DNA of 64,000 nt from Pedobacter antarcticus (GTDB lineage Bacteria; Bacteroidota; Bacteroidia; Sphingobacteriales; Sphingobacteriaceae), in assembly GCF_900112985.1 (NCBI RefSeq), contig NZ_FONS01000002.1, forward strand, positions 186,001 to 250,000, read 5' to 3'. A model generated the notes under the pieces. It saw only the letters and a program-made list of their open reading frames with translations, did no database searches and was not told the DNA's origin. Shown in pieces: positions 1-9,648 of the stretch (its first letter is position 1; each line of letters starts with the position of its first letter). Position numbers and translations under genes: made by a program.

Positions 1-613
1 TTAGTTCCAGGTTAATCTTAGTGCCGACCGGCAGAAAAATGTCAACCCTGGAGCCGAATTTAATGAATCCGAATTCCTTCGCCTGTTCTACCTGGTCGCC
101 TTCTTTGACATACCATACAATTCTGCGGGCTAAAGCACCAGCAATCTGGCGGAAAAGAACTTCCGTACCATTTTCATGAGCTACAACGACAGTCGTTCTT
201 TCGTTTTCAGTAGAAGATTTAGGGTTCCATGCAGCCAGGTATTTACCCGGGTGGTATTTGAAGAATTTTACAATGCCTGAAATTGGGTTACGGTTAATGT
301 GAACATTGACCGGCGACATAAAAATAGATACCTGTAATCTTTTGTCTTTGAAATATTCATTTTCGTTCGTTTCTTCAATAACAACTACTTTTCCATCAGC
401 GGGGCAGATGACCAGATCATTTCCGCTGGTAAAAGTACGGGAAGGGTTTCTGAAAAATTGTAATACGGTAATGAACAAAGCAAAGGAGAGAATATAGGCT
501 AACCAGCGCAACCAGGTAATATCTGCAAATCTGTAATCAATGATCGCATTTAATACGAAGATAAAAAGGAGTGAAATTGCGATGGTCGTATAACCTTCTT
601 TATGTATTGTCAT
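1..613 (-). CDS. psd: Phosphatidylserine decarboxylase family protein (3' end cut by the window)
   Basis: Converts phosphatidylserine to phosphatidylethanolamine at the inner membrane. The start is ATG at 613-611. Two hydrophobic segments follow near the N terminus (about residues 8-50), then the decarboxylase core with NPISG and a C-terminal FIKFGSRVD motif. In this family the GS pair is where the pro-enzyme self-cleaves and forms the pyruvoyl group. About 204 codons are visible with no in-frame stop, so only a short tail is missing. It follows hpt on the same strand after a 57-bp gap and probably shares its operon. The short, GS-type form matches the prokaryotic Psd-D/archaeal-like class. 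Confidence 0.9.
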   Translation of the reverse strand, partial: MTIHKEGYTTIAISLLFIFVLNAIIDYRFADITWLRWLAYILSFALFITVLQFFRNPSRTFTSGNDLVICPADGKVVVIEETNENEYFKDKRLQVSIFMSPVNVHINRNPISGIVKFFKYHPGKYLAAWNPKSSTENERTTVVVAHENGTEVLFRQIAGALARRIVWYVKEGDQVEQAKEFGFIKFGSRVDIFLPVGTKINLEL

Positions 614-670
614 TATGTATAAATAAGTTTCTGCAAAATTGTGAAAAATTTATCGAATTACAGAAGTCGA

Positions 671-1216
671 TTAGCTGTTATCAATTGTTTTATAGATTGA
701 GGTCAGATTTCGTCCCAGGCCATCATAATCAAGCCCATAGCCTACCACGAACTCATTTGGAATCTCAAATCCGATATATTTGAGTTCTTCGAGCGGGTAA
801 ATCAGCGCGTCCGGCTTGTATAAAAGAGTACAGACCTGTACTGAGGCAGGTTGCTGCTCGTATACTTTTTCCAAGATGGTCTTCAATGTAAATCCGGTAT
901 CAACAATGTCTTCTACCAGGATAATGTCCCTTCCCTTCAGCTGATCGGAAAGACCTAAAATTTCCTTAACTGTACCTGTACTTCCAGTACCCTGATAAGA
1001 GGATACACGGATAAATCCAACTTCACACTGGATTTCCATTTCTTTGACCAGATCGGCCATGAAAAGAAAACTGCCGTTCAGTACACCTATAAAAATAGGG
1101 CAACGACCTTCGTAATCGACATTTAGCTGGATACCCAGTAATCTCGTTTTTTTATTGATGGTTTCATTCTCAATCAGAATTTCGAATGACCGGTCTCCAA
1201 CTTGTATTGTATTCAT
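671..1216 (-). CDS. hpt: Hypoxanthine phosphoribosyltransferase
   Basis: Purine salvage enzyme joining hypoxanthine or guanine to PRPP in the cytoplasm. The 181-aa length is typical. The PRPP-binding signature IILVEDIVDTG (about residues 95-105) is intact with its two acidic residues, and the N-terminal ENETINKK and FIGVLNGSFLFMADL segments fit the family. The ATG is preceded by a GAAGAAAAA stretch that may serve as ribosome binding site. It lies 14 bp after the transglycosylase stop, so transglycosylase, hpt and psd are likely cotranscribed. Confidence 0.93.
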   Translation of the reverse strand: MNTIQVGDRSFEILIENETINKKTRLLGIQLNVDYEGRCPIFIGVLNGSFLFMADLVKEMEIQCEVGFIRVSSYQGTGSTGTVKEILGLSDQLKGRDIILVEDIVDTGFTLKTILEKVYEQQPASVQVCTLLYKPDALIYPLEELKYIGFEIPNEFVVGYGLDYDGLGRNLTSIYKTIDNS

Positions 1217-1230
1217 TTTTTCTTCAGGCG

Positions 1231-3372
1231 CTATTCGTCCTGCTTTTCTAGTTTTTTCTGTTCCCTACGCTCTCTACGTAGTTCTCTGCGTGATTTTTTT
1301 ACGGTATCCTGAGGGTTGAGTTGTTTGGCTATAGTGTCCTTTTTAGATTTTCCAAAAAGCCTGTCAAAAAGCGTTTTTGACTCATCCTGCATAACCACAG
1401 GGGCATCTGTATCGTTATCGAAGGCAGTTGTATCTACTTTTGCAGAATCCGGGAGCAAGTACTGCCGCAACCCTTCACGTAACCTGACGTTGTAGAAACC
1501 ATAACCGCTGGTGTCCTGAGGCGTAAGACCACGGTTAGCCATTATTCTGCCCATATATTTAAAATAAGGCAGCATGTAGCCCTTCAGGCTACCATCACCG
1601 TTAAATTTAAACATGGCGATCTTTGGACGCGGAACGATGTTAGCCAGAAATATACCTTCTCCTATGGTTAACGAGGCAGGGCTTTTGCCGAAATACTGAT
1701 GTGAGGCTTCGCCGATACCATAGATGTTTTTGCCCATCTCTATAATATTGAAATAGACCTCCAGCATTCGCTCTTTACTGATTAATCTGTTGTTTTCAAT
1801 TAGCCAGACAATCAGGATTTCTTCAGCTTTCCTGGAAAGCGTTTTCTGGCGGCTCAAAAATACATTCTTTACCAGCTGCATGGAAATAGTACTTCCGCCG
1901 CGTACAAATTTTTTCTCTTTATAATTGATCACAAATGATTTGCGGATTGATTCTTCCACGAAACCTTTGTGGGAGAAAAAGGAGGGGTCTTCTGCTGTAA
2001 GCAATGCATTTTTGTAATTACTGGAGATCTGGCCGAGCGGTGTAAAGTTCGGGTTAGATGGGCCAATTACGATATCACGCATGGGCTTACCGTACTCATA
2101 TGGAGTATAGATAAAGGTTTCGTTGATCTTTTGCAGGTTGGTCTTACCCCATTTCAGGATTTTAAATCCGTTTGGTGTTAAAGAAGAGCTAAATTTCAGG
2201 CTGTCCGGATTTTTACTGTCGAGATAAAAGTTAAGATCATATTTGACTTTACCTTTAACTTTAAGGCCGTCCAGAGATTCAAAAAGGCCTTGTGGGAAAG
2301 CATCGAGTACCGCTTGCGCATCCTGTTCGTCAGCATGTAGTTTAACTTCGTAAATCTTATCAGGTGAAAGGGTATATTTCAGATAAGGTTGCAGGACTGC
2401 ATTTTTTAGGAATACTTTGGATGTGCTGTCCAGTGCAATATAGTTTTTGCCTATCAGCATATCGGCGTCTATCCTTGCGGCGGAAACAACGATATCATCG
2501 GCAGCTATTTTAGGATGGTTGATGAGCAGGTTTTTTACTGACCAGGAACCTGTGATCTTAAAATCATCACCGCTGTAGGCTGCATTTTTCATTTCGGTTC
2601 TTACCGTATCAAAGCTGAGCTTTGCATGGAGTTTATTTTCCAGGTATGGGAGTTCTACTTTTTGATTATCTGCAAAGAACAAGACATCAAGCTGTTTTTT
2701 ACCTGGTTTCAGTTTCCCATTTATATGCCAGGTTGCAGCATCGCCGTTTACTTTGATCGTGGAGAGCAGGTCTCCGTCTATAATGGTAGCAGTGGTCGTG
2801 AGGAGGTTTACTTTCGCGCTATCATTATCATTCAGGCTGAAAAGGAAATCTTTCATTTCCATATCATCAGGAATTTTGTTGAGCACCTGGTTTAACAAGT
2901 CATGGGCAATTTCGTTCAATTCGATTTTCGCTTTCGCATCCGGATTATCTTTTTTCTTTCTTTTCAGAAAAAAGTCCAGATTCGTCAGGCTGTCACGCAG
3001 CACAATATTTACTTTACCACTGTGCATGATCACTTCAGCCAGCTTTACATCTCCAAAAATAAGCGGGAATAATTTTACACCGATTTTCAGTTCTTTTACT
3101 GTGGAGAGCGTATCACGGTCTTTAGGAACCACAGAGATGTCTTTAAGTTCAACAGTGCTTAATCCGCTGAATCCTGCCTGCGCAATCTTAATTTCCAGAC
3201 CGTAATCTCTGTCAGCTTTATTTATTGCGCTGGCCATCATCCGTTTGAGTAGGGCCTCCCTTTTGCTATAAGCGATTACACCGGTAACCAGCAGGATGCC
3301 GGCCAGAATGCCAAGTACCCATGCACCGGCTTTGATGTATTTTTGCGGAATATTAATTTGAGGTAGCTGCAT
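1231..3372 (-). CDS. Membrane-anchored GT51 peptidoglycan transglycosylase with long AsmA-like N-terminal region
   Basis: A 713-aa protein with one N-terminal membrane helix (about residues 16-35). Some 400 residues of periplasmic beta-rich sequence follow, resembling AsmA-type domains, then a GT51 glycosyltransferase domain (about 440-610). The GT51 motifs are visible: TAEDPSFFSHKG carries the catalytic Glu, and RGGSTISMQLVKN and EEILIVWLIENN follow. No transpeptidase domain is present, so it should only polymerise glycan strands. The C terminus is a charged Arg/Lys-rich tail, oddly basic for a periplasmic end. The AsmA reading is from general character only; the GT51 call is firm. Confidence 0.85.
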   Translation of the reverse strand: MQLPQINIPQKYIKAGAWVLGILAGILLVTGVIAYSKREALLKRMMASAINKADRDYGLEIKIAQAGFSGLSTVELKDISVVPKDRDTLSTVKELKIGVKLFPLIFGDVKLAEVIMHSGKVNIVLRDSLTNLDFFLKRKKKDNPDAKAKIELNEIAHDLLNQVLNKIPDDMEMKDFLFSLNDNDSAKVNLLTTTATIIDGDLLSTIKVNGDAATWHINGKLKPGKKQLDVLFFADNQKVELPYLENKLHAKLSFDTVRTEMKNAAYSGDDFKITGSWSVKNLLINHPKIAADDIVVSAARIDADMLIGKNYIALDSTSKVFLKNAVLQPYLKYTLSPDKIYEVKLHADEQDAQAVLDAFPQGLFESLDGLKVKGKVKYDLNFYLDSKNPDSLKFSSSLTPNGFKILKWGKTNLQKINETFIYTPYEYGKPMRDIVIGPSNPNFTPLGQISSNYKNALLTAEDPSFFSHKGFVEESIRKSFVINYKEKKFVRGGSTISMQLVKNVFLSRQKTLSRKAEEILIVWLIENNRLISKERMLEVYFNIIEMGKNIYGIGEASHQYFGKSPASLTIGEGIFLANIVPRPKIAMFKFNGDGSLKGYMLPYFKYMGRIMANRGLTPQDTSGYGFYNVRLREGLRQYLLPDSAKVDTTAFDNDTDAPVVMQDESKTLFDRLFGKSKKDTIAKQLNPQDTVKKSRRELRRERREQKKLEKQDE

Positions 3373-3479
3373 CTTTAAATTTACCTGTTAAAATAGCTGG
3401 TCTGGATTGACAAATGTATATTTCGTGTTAAAATTACACTTAAAAAGCCTAAAATCAATTAATTGTGAGTGGCTTTTGT

Positions 3480-3487
3480 TAATTTTG
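3480..3487 (+). promoter_or_regulatory. Bacteroidota -7 box of mrp, nearly leaderless
   Basis: TAATTTTG matches TAnnTTTG and ends 4 nt before the mrp ATG. Transcription would start at or next to the start codon. No convincing -33 element is seen at the usual distance. Confidence 0.55.
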
Positions 3488-3491
3488 GGCA

Positions 3492-4568
3492 ATGACAATT
3501 AGCACGGAACAAGTTTTGTCGGCTTTAAGAAATGTAGAAGATCCTGATCTTAAAAAAGATCTGGTTACGCTTAACATGATTAAAGACCTGAGCATAAACG
3601 ATAAAAACATAAGCTTTACACTGGAGTTAACTACTCCGGCATGTCCGATGAAAGATATGCTAAAAAATGCCTGTACCAACGCGATTAAACATTTTGTTGA
3701 CAAGAACGCGGAAATTCATATTAATATTACATCCCGGGTAACGAAACCAGCTGATACAAGTCAGCTGAATGAAATCCGGAATATTATTCTGGTATCATCC
3801 GGAAAAGGCGGGGTAGGTAAATCAACCGTTGCGAGTAATCTTGCCGTGACACTTGCGGCTGATGGCGCAAAAGTTGGCTTGATTGATGCTGATATTTATG
3901 GGCCGTCTGTTCCGACAATGTTTGGTTTGCTGGGTGCAAAACCGAGTGCAAGAGAAACAGCTGATGGTAAAACGCTGATTCTGCCCATAGAAAAATTTGG
4001 TATTAAGTTACTTTCACTCGGCTTTTTTGCAGATCCTGATCAGCCTGTGCCCTGGAGAGGACCAATGGCTTCCAATGCGGTTAAACAGCTGTTTAATGAT
4101 GCAGATTGGGGCGAACTGGATTATTTAATCGTGGATCTTCCGCCGGGAACGGGCGATATTCATATTACCATTACCCAGAGCTTTCCGATAGCCGGTGCTG
4201 TGATTGTCACAACCCCGCAGCAGGTGGCACTGGCAGACACGCGTAAAGGTCTGGCAATGTTCAGAATGCCGGGTATCAATATCCCTGTTTTAGGCGTTAT
4301 AGAAAATATGGCTTATTTTACTCCGGAGGAGTTGCCGGATAACAAGTATTATATTTTTGGTAAAGACGGCGGTAAAGAGCTGGCGAAGTCATTTGATGTG
4401 CCGTTCCTGGGTGAAATACCATTGGTACAGGGAATCACAGCAGGGGGAGATAACGGTGAGCCGATCTCTTTGGATAAAACCACGCCAACTGCTTTGGCTT
4501 TTGGAGAAATTGCCGGTAAAATAGCTCAGCAGATAGCCATACATAATGCAAAGTCCGCTAATTGCTAA
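3492..4568 (+). CDS. mrp: Mrp/NBP35-family iron-sulfur carrier P-loop ATPase
   Basis: Scaffold or carrier ATPase that delivers Fe-S clusters to apoproteins in the cytoplasm. The 358-aa protein has an N-terminal MIP18/DUF59 domain (about residues 1-80) and a ParA-like ATPase domain with the deviant Walker A SSGKGGVGKST near residue 103 and IVDLPPGTGD as Walker B. The usual C-terminal CxxC is not obvious here: the tail after ENMAYF has no CPxC motif, a variation also known in some Bacteroidota. The NifU-like gene follows 33 bp downstream, which fits a shared Fe-S role. Confidence 0.92.
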   Translation: MTISTEQVLSALRNVEDPDLKKDLVTLNMIKDLSINDKNISFTLELTTPACPMKDMLKNACTNAIKHFVDKNAEIHINITSRVTKPADTSQLNEIRNIILVSSGKGGVGKSTVASNLAVTLAADGAKVGLIDADIYGPSVPTMFGLLGAKPSARETADGKTLILPIEKFGIKLLSLGFFADPDQPVPWRGPMASNAVKQLFNDADWGELDYLIVDLPPGTGDIHITITQSFPIAGAVIVTTPQQVALADTRKGLAMFRMPGINIPVLGVIENMAYFTPEELPDNKYYIFGKDGGKELAKSFDVPFLGEIPLVQGITAGGDNGEPISLDKTTPTALAFGEIAGKIAQQIAIHNAKSANC

Positions 4569-4601
4569 AAAATTCACTAAATTTAGATTTTATAAAATAT
4601 T

Positions 4602-4847
4602 ATGGAGTTAAAACAACAAGTTGAACAGGCCCTTGAAACTATTCGCCCTTATCTGATTGCTGATGGTGGAGACGTTGCCATTGAAGAAATTACTGCAGAT
4701 AACGTAGTGAAATTACGTCTTTTGGGTAATTGCGGTTCTTGTAAAATGAGTTTCATGACAATGAAAGCTGGTATCGAACAAGCGATCTTAAAAGCAGTTC
4801 CACAGATCACCGGAGTTGAGGCTGTTAATCTTTCCGAGCCAGTTTAG
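4602..4847 (+). CDS. NifU C-terminal-domain (Nfu) Fe-S scaffold protein
   Basis: An 81-aa protein made only of the Nfu domain, which binds a [4Fe-4S] cluster between two subunits and passes it on. The cluster-binding motif is visible as GNCGSCKMS (CxxC, about residues 43-46), preceded by the family pattern IRPYLIADGGDV. It follows mrp after 33 bp on the same strand, so the two probably form an Fe-S maturation operon. Confidence 0.92.
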   Translation: MELKQQVEQALETIRPYLIADGGDVAIEEITADNVVKLRLLGNCGSCKMSFMTMKAGIEQAILKAVPQITGVEAVNLSEPV

Positions 4848-4901
4848 GATTTTAACATTCTTTAACTAGTTGCTGCGCTGATTAGCGCTATTTTTGCCTG
4901 C

Positions 4902-5543
4902 ATGAAATATATTTTCACACTAGCCCTTCTCTTTTTAGCCACCGGCCTGTTCGCGCAACAGGCGCCGGGAGGGAAGAGACTGGTTCAGTTTTCGGGCATT
5001 ATTACCGACAAGGATAGTAGCTTCGTCGTGCCATATGTGACCATAACCAATCAGTCAAATAAGGATCAGAAATATGCGGCAAATTATAAAGGTTTCTTTT
5101 CTATCGTTGCACATCCCGGTGACACGCTTCTTTATAGCGCGATTGGTTACGGCGAACAGCTCGTAGTGATTCCTTCTGACGTAAGGGACGTCAAATATAC
5201 GGCTATGGTTAAAATGAAATCAGAGATCGTTTATCTACCTGCAGTAAAGGTTTACCCATGGGCGACTATAGAAGACTTCACTAAAGACTTTATGGCCCTT
5301 AAAATAGCAGATGACGATACAGAAATTGCAAGAAAAAATCTGTCAGGCAGTTCTATCAGCGGAATGATTGAGTATTTACCCAGGGATGCTCGGGAAATTT
5401 CATCTGCCAATTTCAGGTTAGACCAGGAAAGGGCACTGAACAAAAATATGGTTCCTACCACGCCTTTACTCAATCCCTTCGCCTGGGGGAAACTTATGGA
5501 GCAAATCTTTAGCGGCGATAAAAGCCGTAAAGAGAATAATTAA
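4902..5543 (+). CDS. Secreted CarboxypepD_reg-like domain protein, function unknown
   Basis: A 213-aa protein with a signal peptide (MKYIFTLALLFLATGLFAQ). A beta-sandwich region of the CarboxypepD_reg-like type follows: FSGIITDKDS, then NYKGFFSIVAHPGDTLLYSAIGY. Such domains are common in Bacteroidota envelope proteins, but by themselves do not give a function. The C-terminal half (about 120-213) has no motif I recognise. It follows nfu by 54 bp, and its last 4 bases overlap the end of the convergent def gene. Confidence 0.7.
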   Translation: MKYIFTLALLFLATGLFAQQAPGGKRLVQFSGIITDKDSSFVVPYVTITNQSNKDQKYAANYKGFFSIVAHPGDTLLYSAIGYGEQLVVIPSDVRDVKYTAMVKMKSEIVYLPAVKVYPWATIEDFTKDFMALKIADDDTEIARKNLSGSSISGMIEYLPRDAREISSANFRLDQERALNKNMVPTTPLLNPFAWGKLMEQIFSGDKSRKENN

Positions 5544-6103
5544 CGTTTCTTATTGCGTTGTTGCGGAAATTTCATTTTGTACTCTGCGCGGATATCACCT
5601 TTTGATATTGCATCCAGTTTAGATTTTAACATTCTTTTACGGAGCAGGCTCAAGGTATCGGTAAATAATTTACCTTCAATATGATCGTATTCATGCTGTA
5701 CAACCCTCGCCGGCATTCCTGATAATTCTTCTTCATGTAATTCCCAGTTCTCATCATAGTATTCCACGACAACAACAGGTTTGCGCATTACATCTTCGCG
5801 GATTTCCGGGATACTAAGGCAGCCTTCGGTAAATGCCCATGGCTCTCCTTTTTCTTCCAGAATCCGGGCATTAATAAAGACTCTTTTAAAGCCTTCTTTC
5901 CCATCTTCGTCCTCACCGGTATCTACAATAAACAACCTGATCGGAAGGCCAATTTGTGGCGCTGCAAGACCTACACCGTAAGCGGCATACATGGTATCGA
6001 ACATGTCACTGATCAGTTTCTTTAATTCCGGATAATCCTGATTGATATCCTGGCAGACCTTTCTCAGAACAGGATCTCCGTAGGCTACGATTGGTAATTT
6101 CAT
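5540..6103 (-). CDS. def: Peptide deformylase
   Basis: Removes the formyl group from the N-terminal Met of new proteins, using a metal ion. All three family motifs are intact: GVGLAAPQIG, EGCLSIP (metal-binding Cys) and QHEYDHIEG (HExxH). I chose the ATG at 6103, where the protein starts MKLPIVAYGDP, rather than the longer frame at 6118, because a TACTTTTG -7 box ends 4 nt before this ATG. The length of 187 aa is normal. It converges on the upstream secreted protein with a 4-base overlap at the 3' ends. Confidence 0.95.
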   Translation of the reverse strand: MKLPIVAYGDPVLRKVCQDINQDYPELKKLISDMFDTMYAAYGVGLAAPQIGLPIRLFIVDTGEDEDGKEGFKRVFINARILEEKGEPWAFTEGCLSIPEIREDVMRKPVVVVEYYDENWELHEEELSGMPARVVQHEYDHIEGKLFTDTLSLLRKRMLKSKLDAISKGDIRAEYKMKFPQQRNKKR

Positions 6104-6107
6104 GGTG

Positions 6108-6115
6108 CAAAAGTA
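6108..6115 (-). promoter_or_regulatory. -7 box of def, nearly leaderless
   Basis: TACTTTTG (minus strand) fits TAnnTTTG and is separated from the def ATG by the four bases CACC, implying a leaderless or nearly leaderless mRNA. This also decides the start codon of def. Confidence 0.5.
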
Positions 6116-6121
6116 CAAATA

Positions 6122-7351
6122 TTAGGTTAAAGGGTAAAAAGTTAACACACTCAAATTTTTCTCGTTGAGTATTTCAGCAGTGATCTGCTCCATCTCAGCA
6201 GTGGTAACAGCTTCAATTTTTGCAAAGACAGTATCCAGATTGTCTATTTTGTCATAGTCGATCAGGCTTTTGGCCATGGATACAATCAGACCGATTCTAT
6301 TCTCTTCTCCAAGTGCGATCTGTCCGATAAACTTCTGTTTTGCTTTTCGGAGCTGAATTTCGGTAAGGGGGTTTGAACGCAGTTTTTTAAATTCTTTGTC
6401 AATCAGCGAGATCGCCTTGTTTACTTTCTCCTTATCGGTTCCGAAATAGATCGTAAATATACCCGTATCGGAAAGCGGACTATAGCCAGACTCTATACTG
6501 TAGGCTATTCCATGTTTTTCCCGGAGCTGAAGATTAAGGATTGAGCTCATCGCGTTTCCGCAAAGCAGGTTATTCAGCAATAACAGACCGGTTTTGAAGG
6601 GATGGTACAACGAATAGGCAGTAGAGCCGATCACAGTATGCGCCTGCATAATAGGTTTGGTGTCTACCCTTTTAATTACTGGTGCGGCAGAAGGCGCGAT
6701 CCGGTTATGCGAACCTTTATTAGCTGGCACAGCCTCATAGTAGTTAGTGAAGATTTTAACCGCTTTATCAAGGGAGTATTTTCCAAGCACAGCCACAACG
6801 ATCTGATCAGTGCGGTAATTAGCCGAAATGAAATCTTTGATATCTTTCCCCGAAAGTCTGCTTACACTTTCTGTGGTGCCCAGAATGTTTCTTCCCAGAC
6901 TGTGATCCCTGAAGACCATGTCCTCGAAATCATCATAGATAGCTTCTTCCGGCTGATCTAGATAAGAAGCGATTTCATCAAGTATAACACCCCTTTCTTT
7001 CTCCATTTCATCTTCCGGAAAAGTTGAATGGAATACGATATCATGAAAAAGTTCTAGCGTCCTGCCCAGATAAGGATGTAAGAAGGAAGCATGGATACAG
7101 GTATATTCTTTGGTGGTATAAGCATTGAGATCTGCACCAACACTTTCCAGTCTATTTAGAATCTGATTTGTATTTCTTTTCTCTGTGCGTTTAAAGATCA
7201 TATGCTCAATGAAATGAGCGAGACCAGCCTGGCTTTCGTTTTCATCCCTGGAGCCGCTGTTAACGATAATACAGGCATGTGAAATTGTAGAAGCAGCAGG
7301 TACATGCAGCAGGCGGATGCCATTGGGCAATGTGTGTACGTTATATTCCAT
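6122..7351 (-). CDS. M16-family zinc metallopeptidase
   Basis: Pitrilysin-type protease of about 409 aa. The inverted zinc motif HFIEH (HxxEH) lies near residue 44, in the usual GLAHFIEHMIFKRT context, and the second conserved Glu stretch (EMEKERGVILDEI) follows about 75 residues later. The single-subunit, about 400-aa form resembles the processing-peptidase-like class (YmxG/PqqL-like). The ATG at 7351 is preferred over a TTG nine bases upstream, because a TATCTTTG box lies 6 nt in front of it. Its stop is 18 bp from the def start. Confidence 0.9.
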   Translation of the reverse strand: MEYNVHTLPNGIRLLHVPAASTISHACIIVNSGSRDENESQAGLAHFIEHMIFKRTEKRNTNQILNRLESVGADLNAYTTKEYTCIHASFLHPYLGRTLELFHDIVFHSTFPEDEMEKERGVILDEIASYLDQPEEAIYDDFEDMVFRDHSLGRNILGTTESVSRLSGKDIKDFISANYRTDQIVVAVLGKYSLDKAVKIFTNYYEAVPANKGSHNRIAPSAAPVIKRVDTKPIMQAHTVIGSTAYSLYHPFKTGLLLLNNLLCGNAMSSILNLQLREKHGIAYSIESGYSPLSDTGIFTIYFGTDKEKVNKAISLIDKEFKKLRSNPLTEIQLRKAKQKFIGQIALGEENRIGLIVSMAKSLIDYDKIDNLDTVFAKIEAVTTAEMEQITAEILNEKNLSVLTFYPLT

Positions 7352-7357
7352 TCGGCG

Positions 7358-7365
7358 CAAAGATA
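7358..7365 (-). promoter_or_regulatory. -7 box of the M16 peptidase gene
   Basis: TATCTTTG (minus strand) fits TAnnTTTG exactly and ends 6 nt before the ATG at 7351, again implying a very short or absent leader. Confidence 0.5.
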
Positions 7366-7401
7366 CGGCATAAATCCGCCACCCGATTGTAAATTTAGGA
7401 T

Positions 7402-8577
7402 CTAAAAATCTGAAGAAGAACCACCTCCTCCGAAATTGCCACCGCCGAATCGATCTGGTAAGTGCTGTTTTTGTTGAGGTAAAGTGGCCGAGATGATAAT
7501 AGAATCGACCCGCTCCTGATCCGTGTTATTCTGTGGAAAAGGAACCTGACCGGCCAACCCGTATCTCGGGTTTTTGAGCCACTTTAGCAGTCGCCAGCTG
7601 AGTAATAGCAGTAATGCACCGGCACCGCTCAGCAGGTATTCAAAAGGGACTAAAGTGTCGTAGTATTTAAAGGTAAGACCGGCTGCAGTTAGTAGAATTA
7701 TCCCTGAATTCAGAAGCATCCGAGAATGTTTCTTTAGGGCATAGCCAATACACACTAATGGAAAAACAAATGTCCAGACCCAGAAAAAATACGGGAGCGG
7801 GACCTGAAATGTAGTACCAGAGAGTTCTTTTCCGGTCTGGTCTGCGACGTAGTAATTAAAAGCGAGTCCGGCGGTAAACACAGCGAACTGTATCAGAACA
7901 GCTAAACATGAACTGTACAACGTTAAAATAGCTTTCATCTTTGTATTCAGAACCAGATAGCAGAGTGACGCAGCAAAAAACAATGCACCAAAAGGTATGA
8001 GTAAAATACCGGAAGGATTCAGGATATGCAGTGCAGTTAAAAATGCCATCAAAAGTGCGGAAGCGGAAATTATTGTCATTAACGGGCTTGCGAACCGGAT
8101 GACATACCATAAGCTGATTACAGCGGTCGACAGCGACGCAAATAAATACCACGCGGAGGGTGACCAGCTCTGCGTATTGATTTCGTGCAGCCAAAGGACT
8201 CCGGTGAGCAAAAATCCAGAGGAAAGGAGAGTCAGTGCATCATCTGTACCCGCCTGATAATGCTGATATTTTTTACAAAGTTTTTCCAGCGCAAGATAAC
8301 AAAGAAGGCCGAAGAGAAGCAGGGCATAAGGTAAATTTTTGTCACGCATCAATCCCCCAAAAAGTAGTGAGAGCAGCGCGCTACTTGCAAATACAATTAC
8401 CACGGTTAAAAGAAAAAGGCCCGCCCGGACTAAAAAGGTGGGTATATAGAAGGTAACCGGATGGGCTTTGGCTATGGCACCGATCTCGGCAGCGGTAATA
8501 CCTGTATATGCTGCTTCATCTTGTATCTGCTGAATCAATTGCAGATTTTTAACGCTTTCTGAAGGATAGACGATCAT
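7402..8577 (-). CDS. Polytopic membrane protein with Gly-rich C terminus, function unknown
   Basis: A 391-aa protein with roughly ten to twelve hydrophobic helices between residues 45 and 345, and a C-terminal Gly/Ser tail (FGGGNFGGGGSSSDF). It lacks a signal peptide. Its start overlaps the stop of the DUF2157-type gene upstream as TAATG, so the two are translationally coupled and probably form one complex. Proteins of this layout occur next to DUF2157 genes in Bacteroidota, but I know of no assigned activity. Confidence 0.7.
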   Translation of the reverse strand: MIVYPSESVKNLQLIQQIQDEAAYTGITAAEIGAIAKAHPVTFYIPTFLVRAGLFLLTVVIVFASSALLSLLFGGLMRDKNLPYALLLFGLLCYLALEKLCKKYQHYQAGTDDALTLLSSGFLLTGVLWLHEINTQSWSPSAWYLFASLSTAVISLWYVIRFASPLMTIISASALLMAFLTALHILNPSGILLIPFGALFFAASLCYLVLNTKMKAILTLYSSCLAVLIQFAVFTAGLAFNYYVADQTGKELSGTTFQVPLPYFFWVWTFVFPLVCIGYALKKHSRMLLNSGIILLTAAGLTFKYYDTLVPFEYLLSGAGALLLLLSWRLLKWLKNPRYGLAGQVPFPQNNTDQERVDSIIISATLPQQKQHLPDRFGGGNFGGGGSSSDF

Positions 8578-9545
8578 TACTGTTTGAGTTTTTTATGCAG
8601 TTGATAAATATGACGGGCAAGTAGCACTGGAGAGATGATAAACCAAAGTATAAACAAGTAAGGGTCACTACTGAGGTGGATCCATTTTAACGAGTCCATA
8701 TATAATATGCTAGCTGCAATATAGGCGTAAAACAGCTGGATCAGGATCAGGTAAAATGATTGCTCCCTTTTACCGTTTTTATATAGCAAAGCGGCTGAGA
8801 ATATCGTCAGTAGCAGATAAATCCAATTATAACTTCCGGAATAAGCGAACCATGCAGTGAGCATACTCAAGTGCAGAATATGCGAGCCGAAATGGAGGTA
8901 AATAAATTTGAAATGAGGTTTTATCCTGAACCATTCACTTAAATACGCTGCAGTGATAAGTAATAACGCTAAAGAAACGTAGGTCCAGATTAATGGGCTT
9001 TCATTAATTCTGGTCAGGCCGAATAGCACCTGAGGAGAAACAGATACGCCCATCCAGAGGGCCAGATTCGTAATTGCCATACCCAGTACACCTTGGTGAT
9101 CAAAACGATAAGCCATGAAAAATAAGATTACTGTAGGAATAAAAGTGGCCAGTCCATACCGCGTACCAAAAAAATCATACTGAAATTGCAGGTAGGCCAG
9201 TAAGCTAAGCAAACTCACGCAACCGAACAGTAAGATATAATCCGCAGCAACGTTAGTTGAGTTTTGCTTTTCCTGCTGATATGGGGACTGGTTTTTAAAT
9301 GTATACCAAAAACAACCAGCTGTGATCGCTGTAATTAAGGCTAAAATTACCTGGTGTCCGATACTGTCCAGGTTTTGATAAATAAGAATGCCGAGACCTG
9401 TGCTTAACATAAGAATACCCGCATACAGTATCATCCTGATTTCCCGGTGCAGGGAAAAAACCGGTTTTTCCTGGAGCTGTATCACCCGGTTAAGTGTCTC
9501 TGCAGAAATAAGACCGGCCGCATATAATTTCTGGTACTTCTTCAT
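8577..9545 (-). CDS. DUF2157-type polytopic membrane protein
   Basis: A membrane protein of about 322 aa. It has a short cytoplasmic N terminus (MKKYQKLYAAGLISAETLNR), the pattern at the start of DUF2157 domains, followed by about ten hydrophobic helices. I use the ATG at 9545 because the longer frame would need a TTG 27 bases upstream; a TATATTG sequence shortly before the ATG could be part of a promoter. It is the first gene of a two-gene unit coupled by TAATG. The function of DUF2157 proteins is not known. Confidence 0.72.
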   Translation of the reverse strand: MKKYQKLYAAGLISAETLNRVIQLQEKPVFSLHREIRMILYAGILMLSTGLGILIYQNLDSIGHQVILALITAITAGCFWYTFKNQSPYQQEKQNSTNVAADYILLFGCVSLLSLLAYLQFQYDFFGTRYGLATFIPTVILFFMAYRFDHQGVLGMAITNLALWMGVSVSPQVLFGLTRINESPLIWTYVSLALLLITAAYLSEWFRIKPHFKFIYLHFGSHILHLSMLTAWFAYSGSYNWIYLLLTIFSAALLYKNGKREQSFYLILIQLFYAYIAASILYMDSLKWIHLSSDPYLFILWFIISPVLLARHIYQLHKKLKQ

Positions 9546-9648
9546 GTAAGCAATATAAATTTTTTTATTCAACTGTCAATTTGACAAGGCTTAACAAATT
9601 GGAATATCCCTTGATGATAGGCTATTGTACTTAAAAATGAGTTAACAT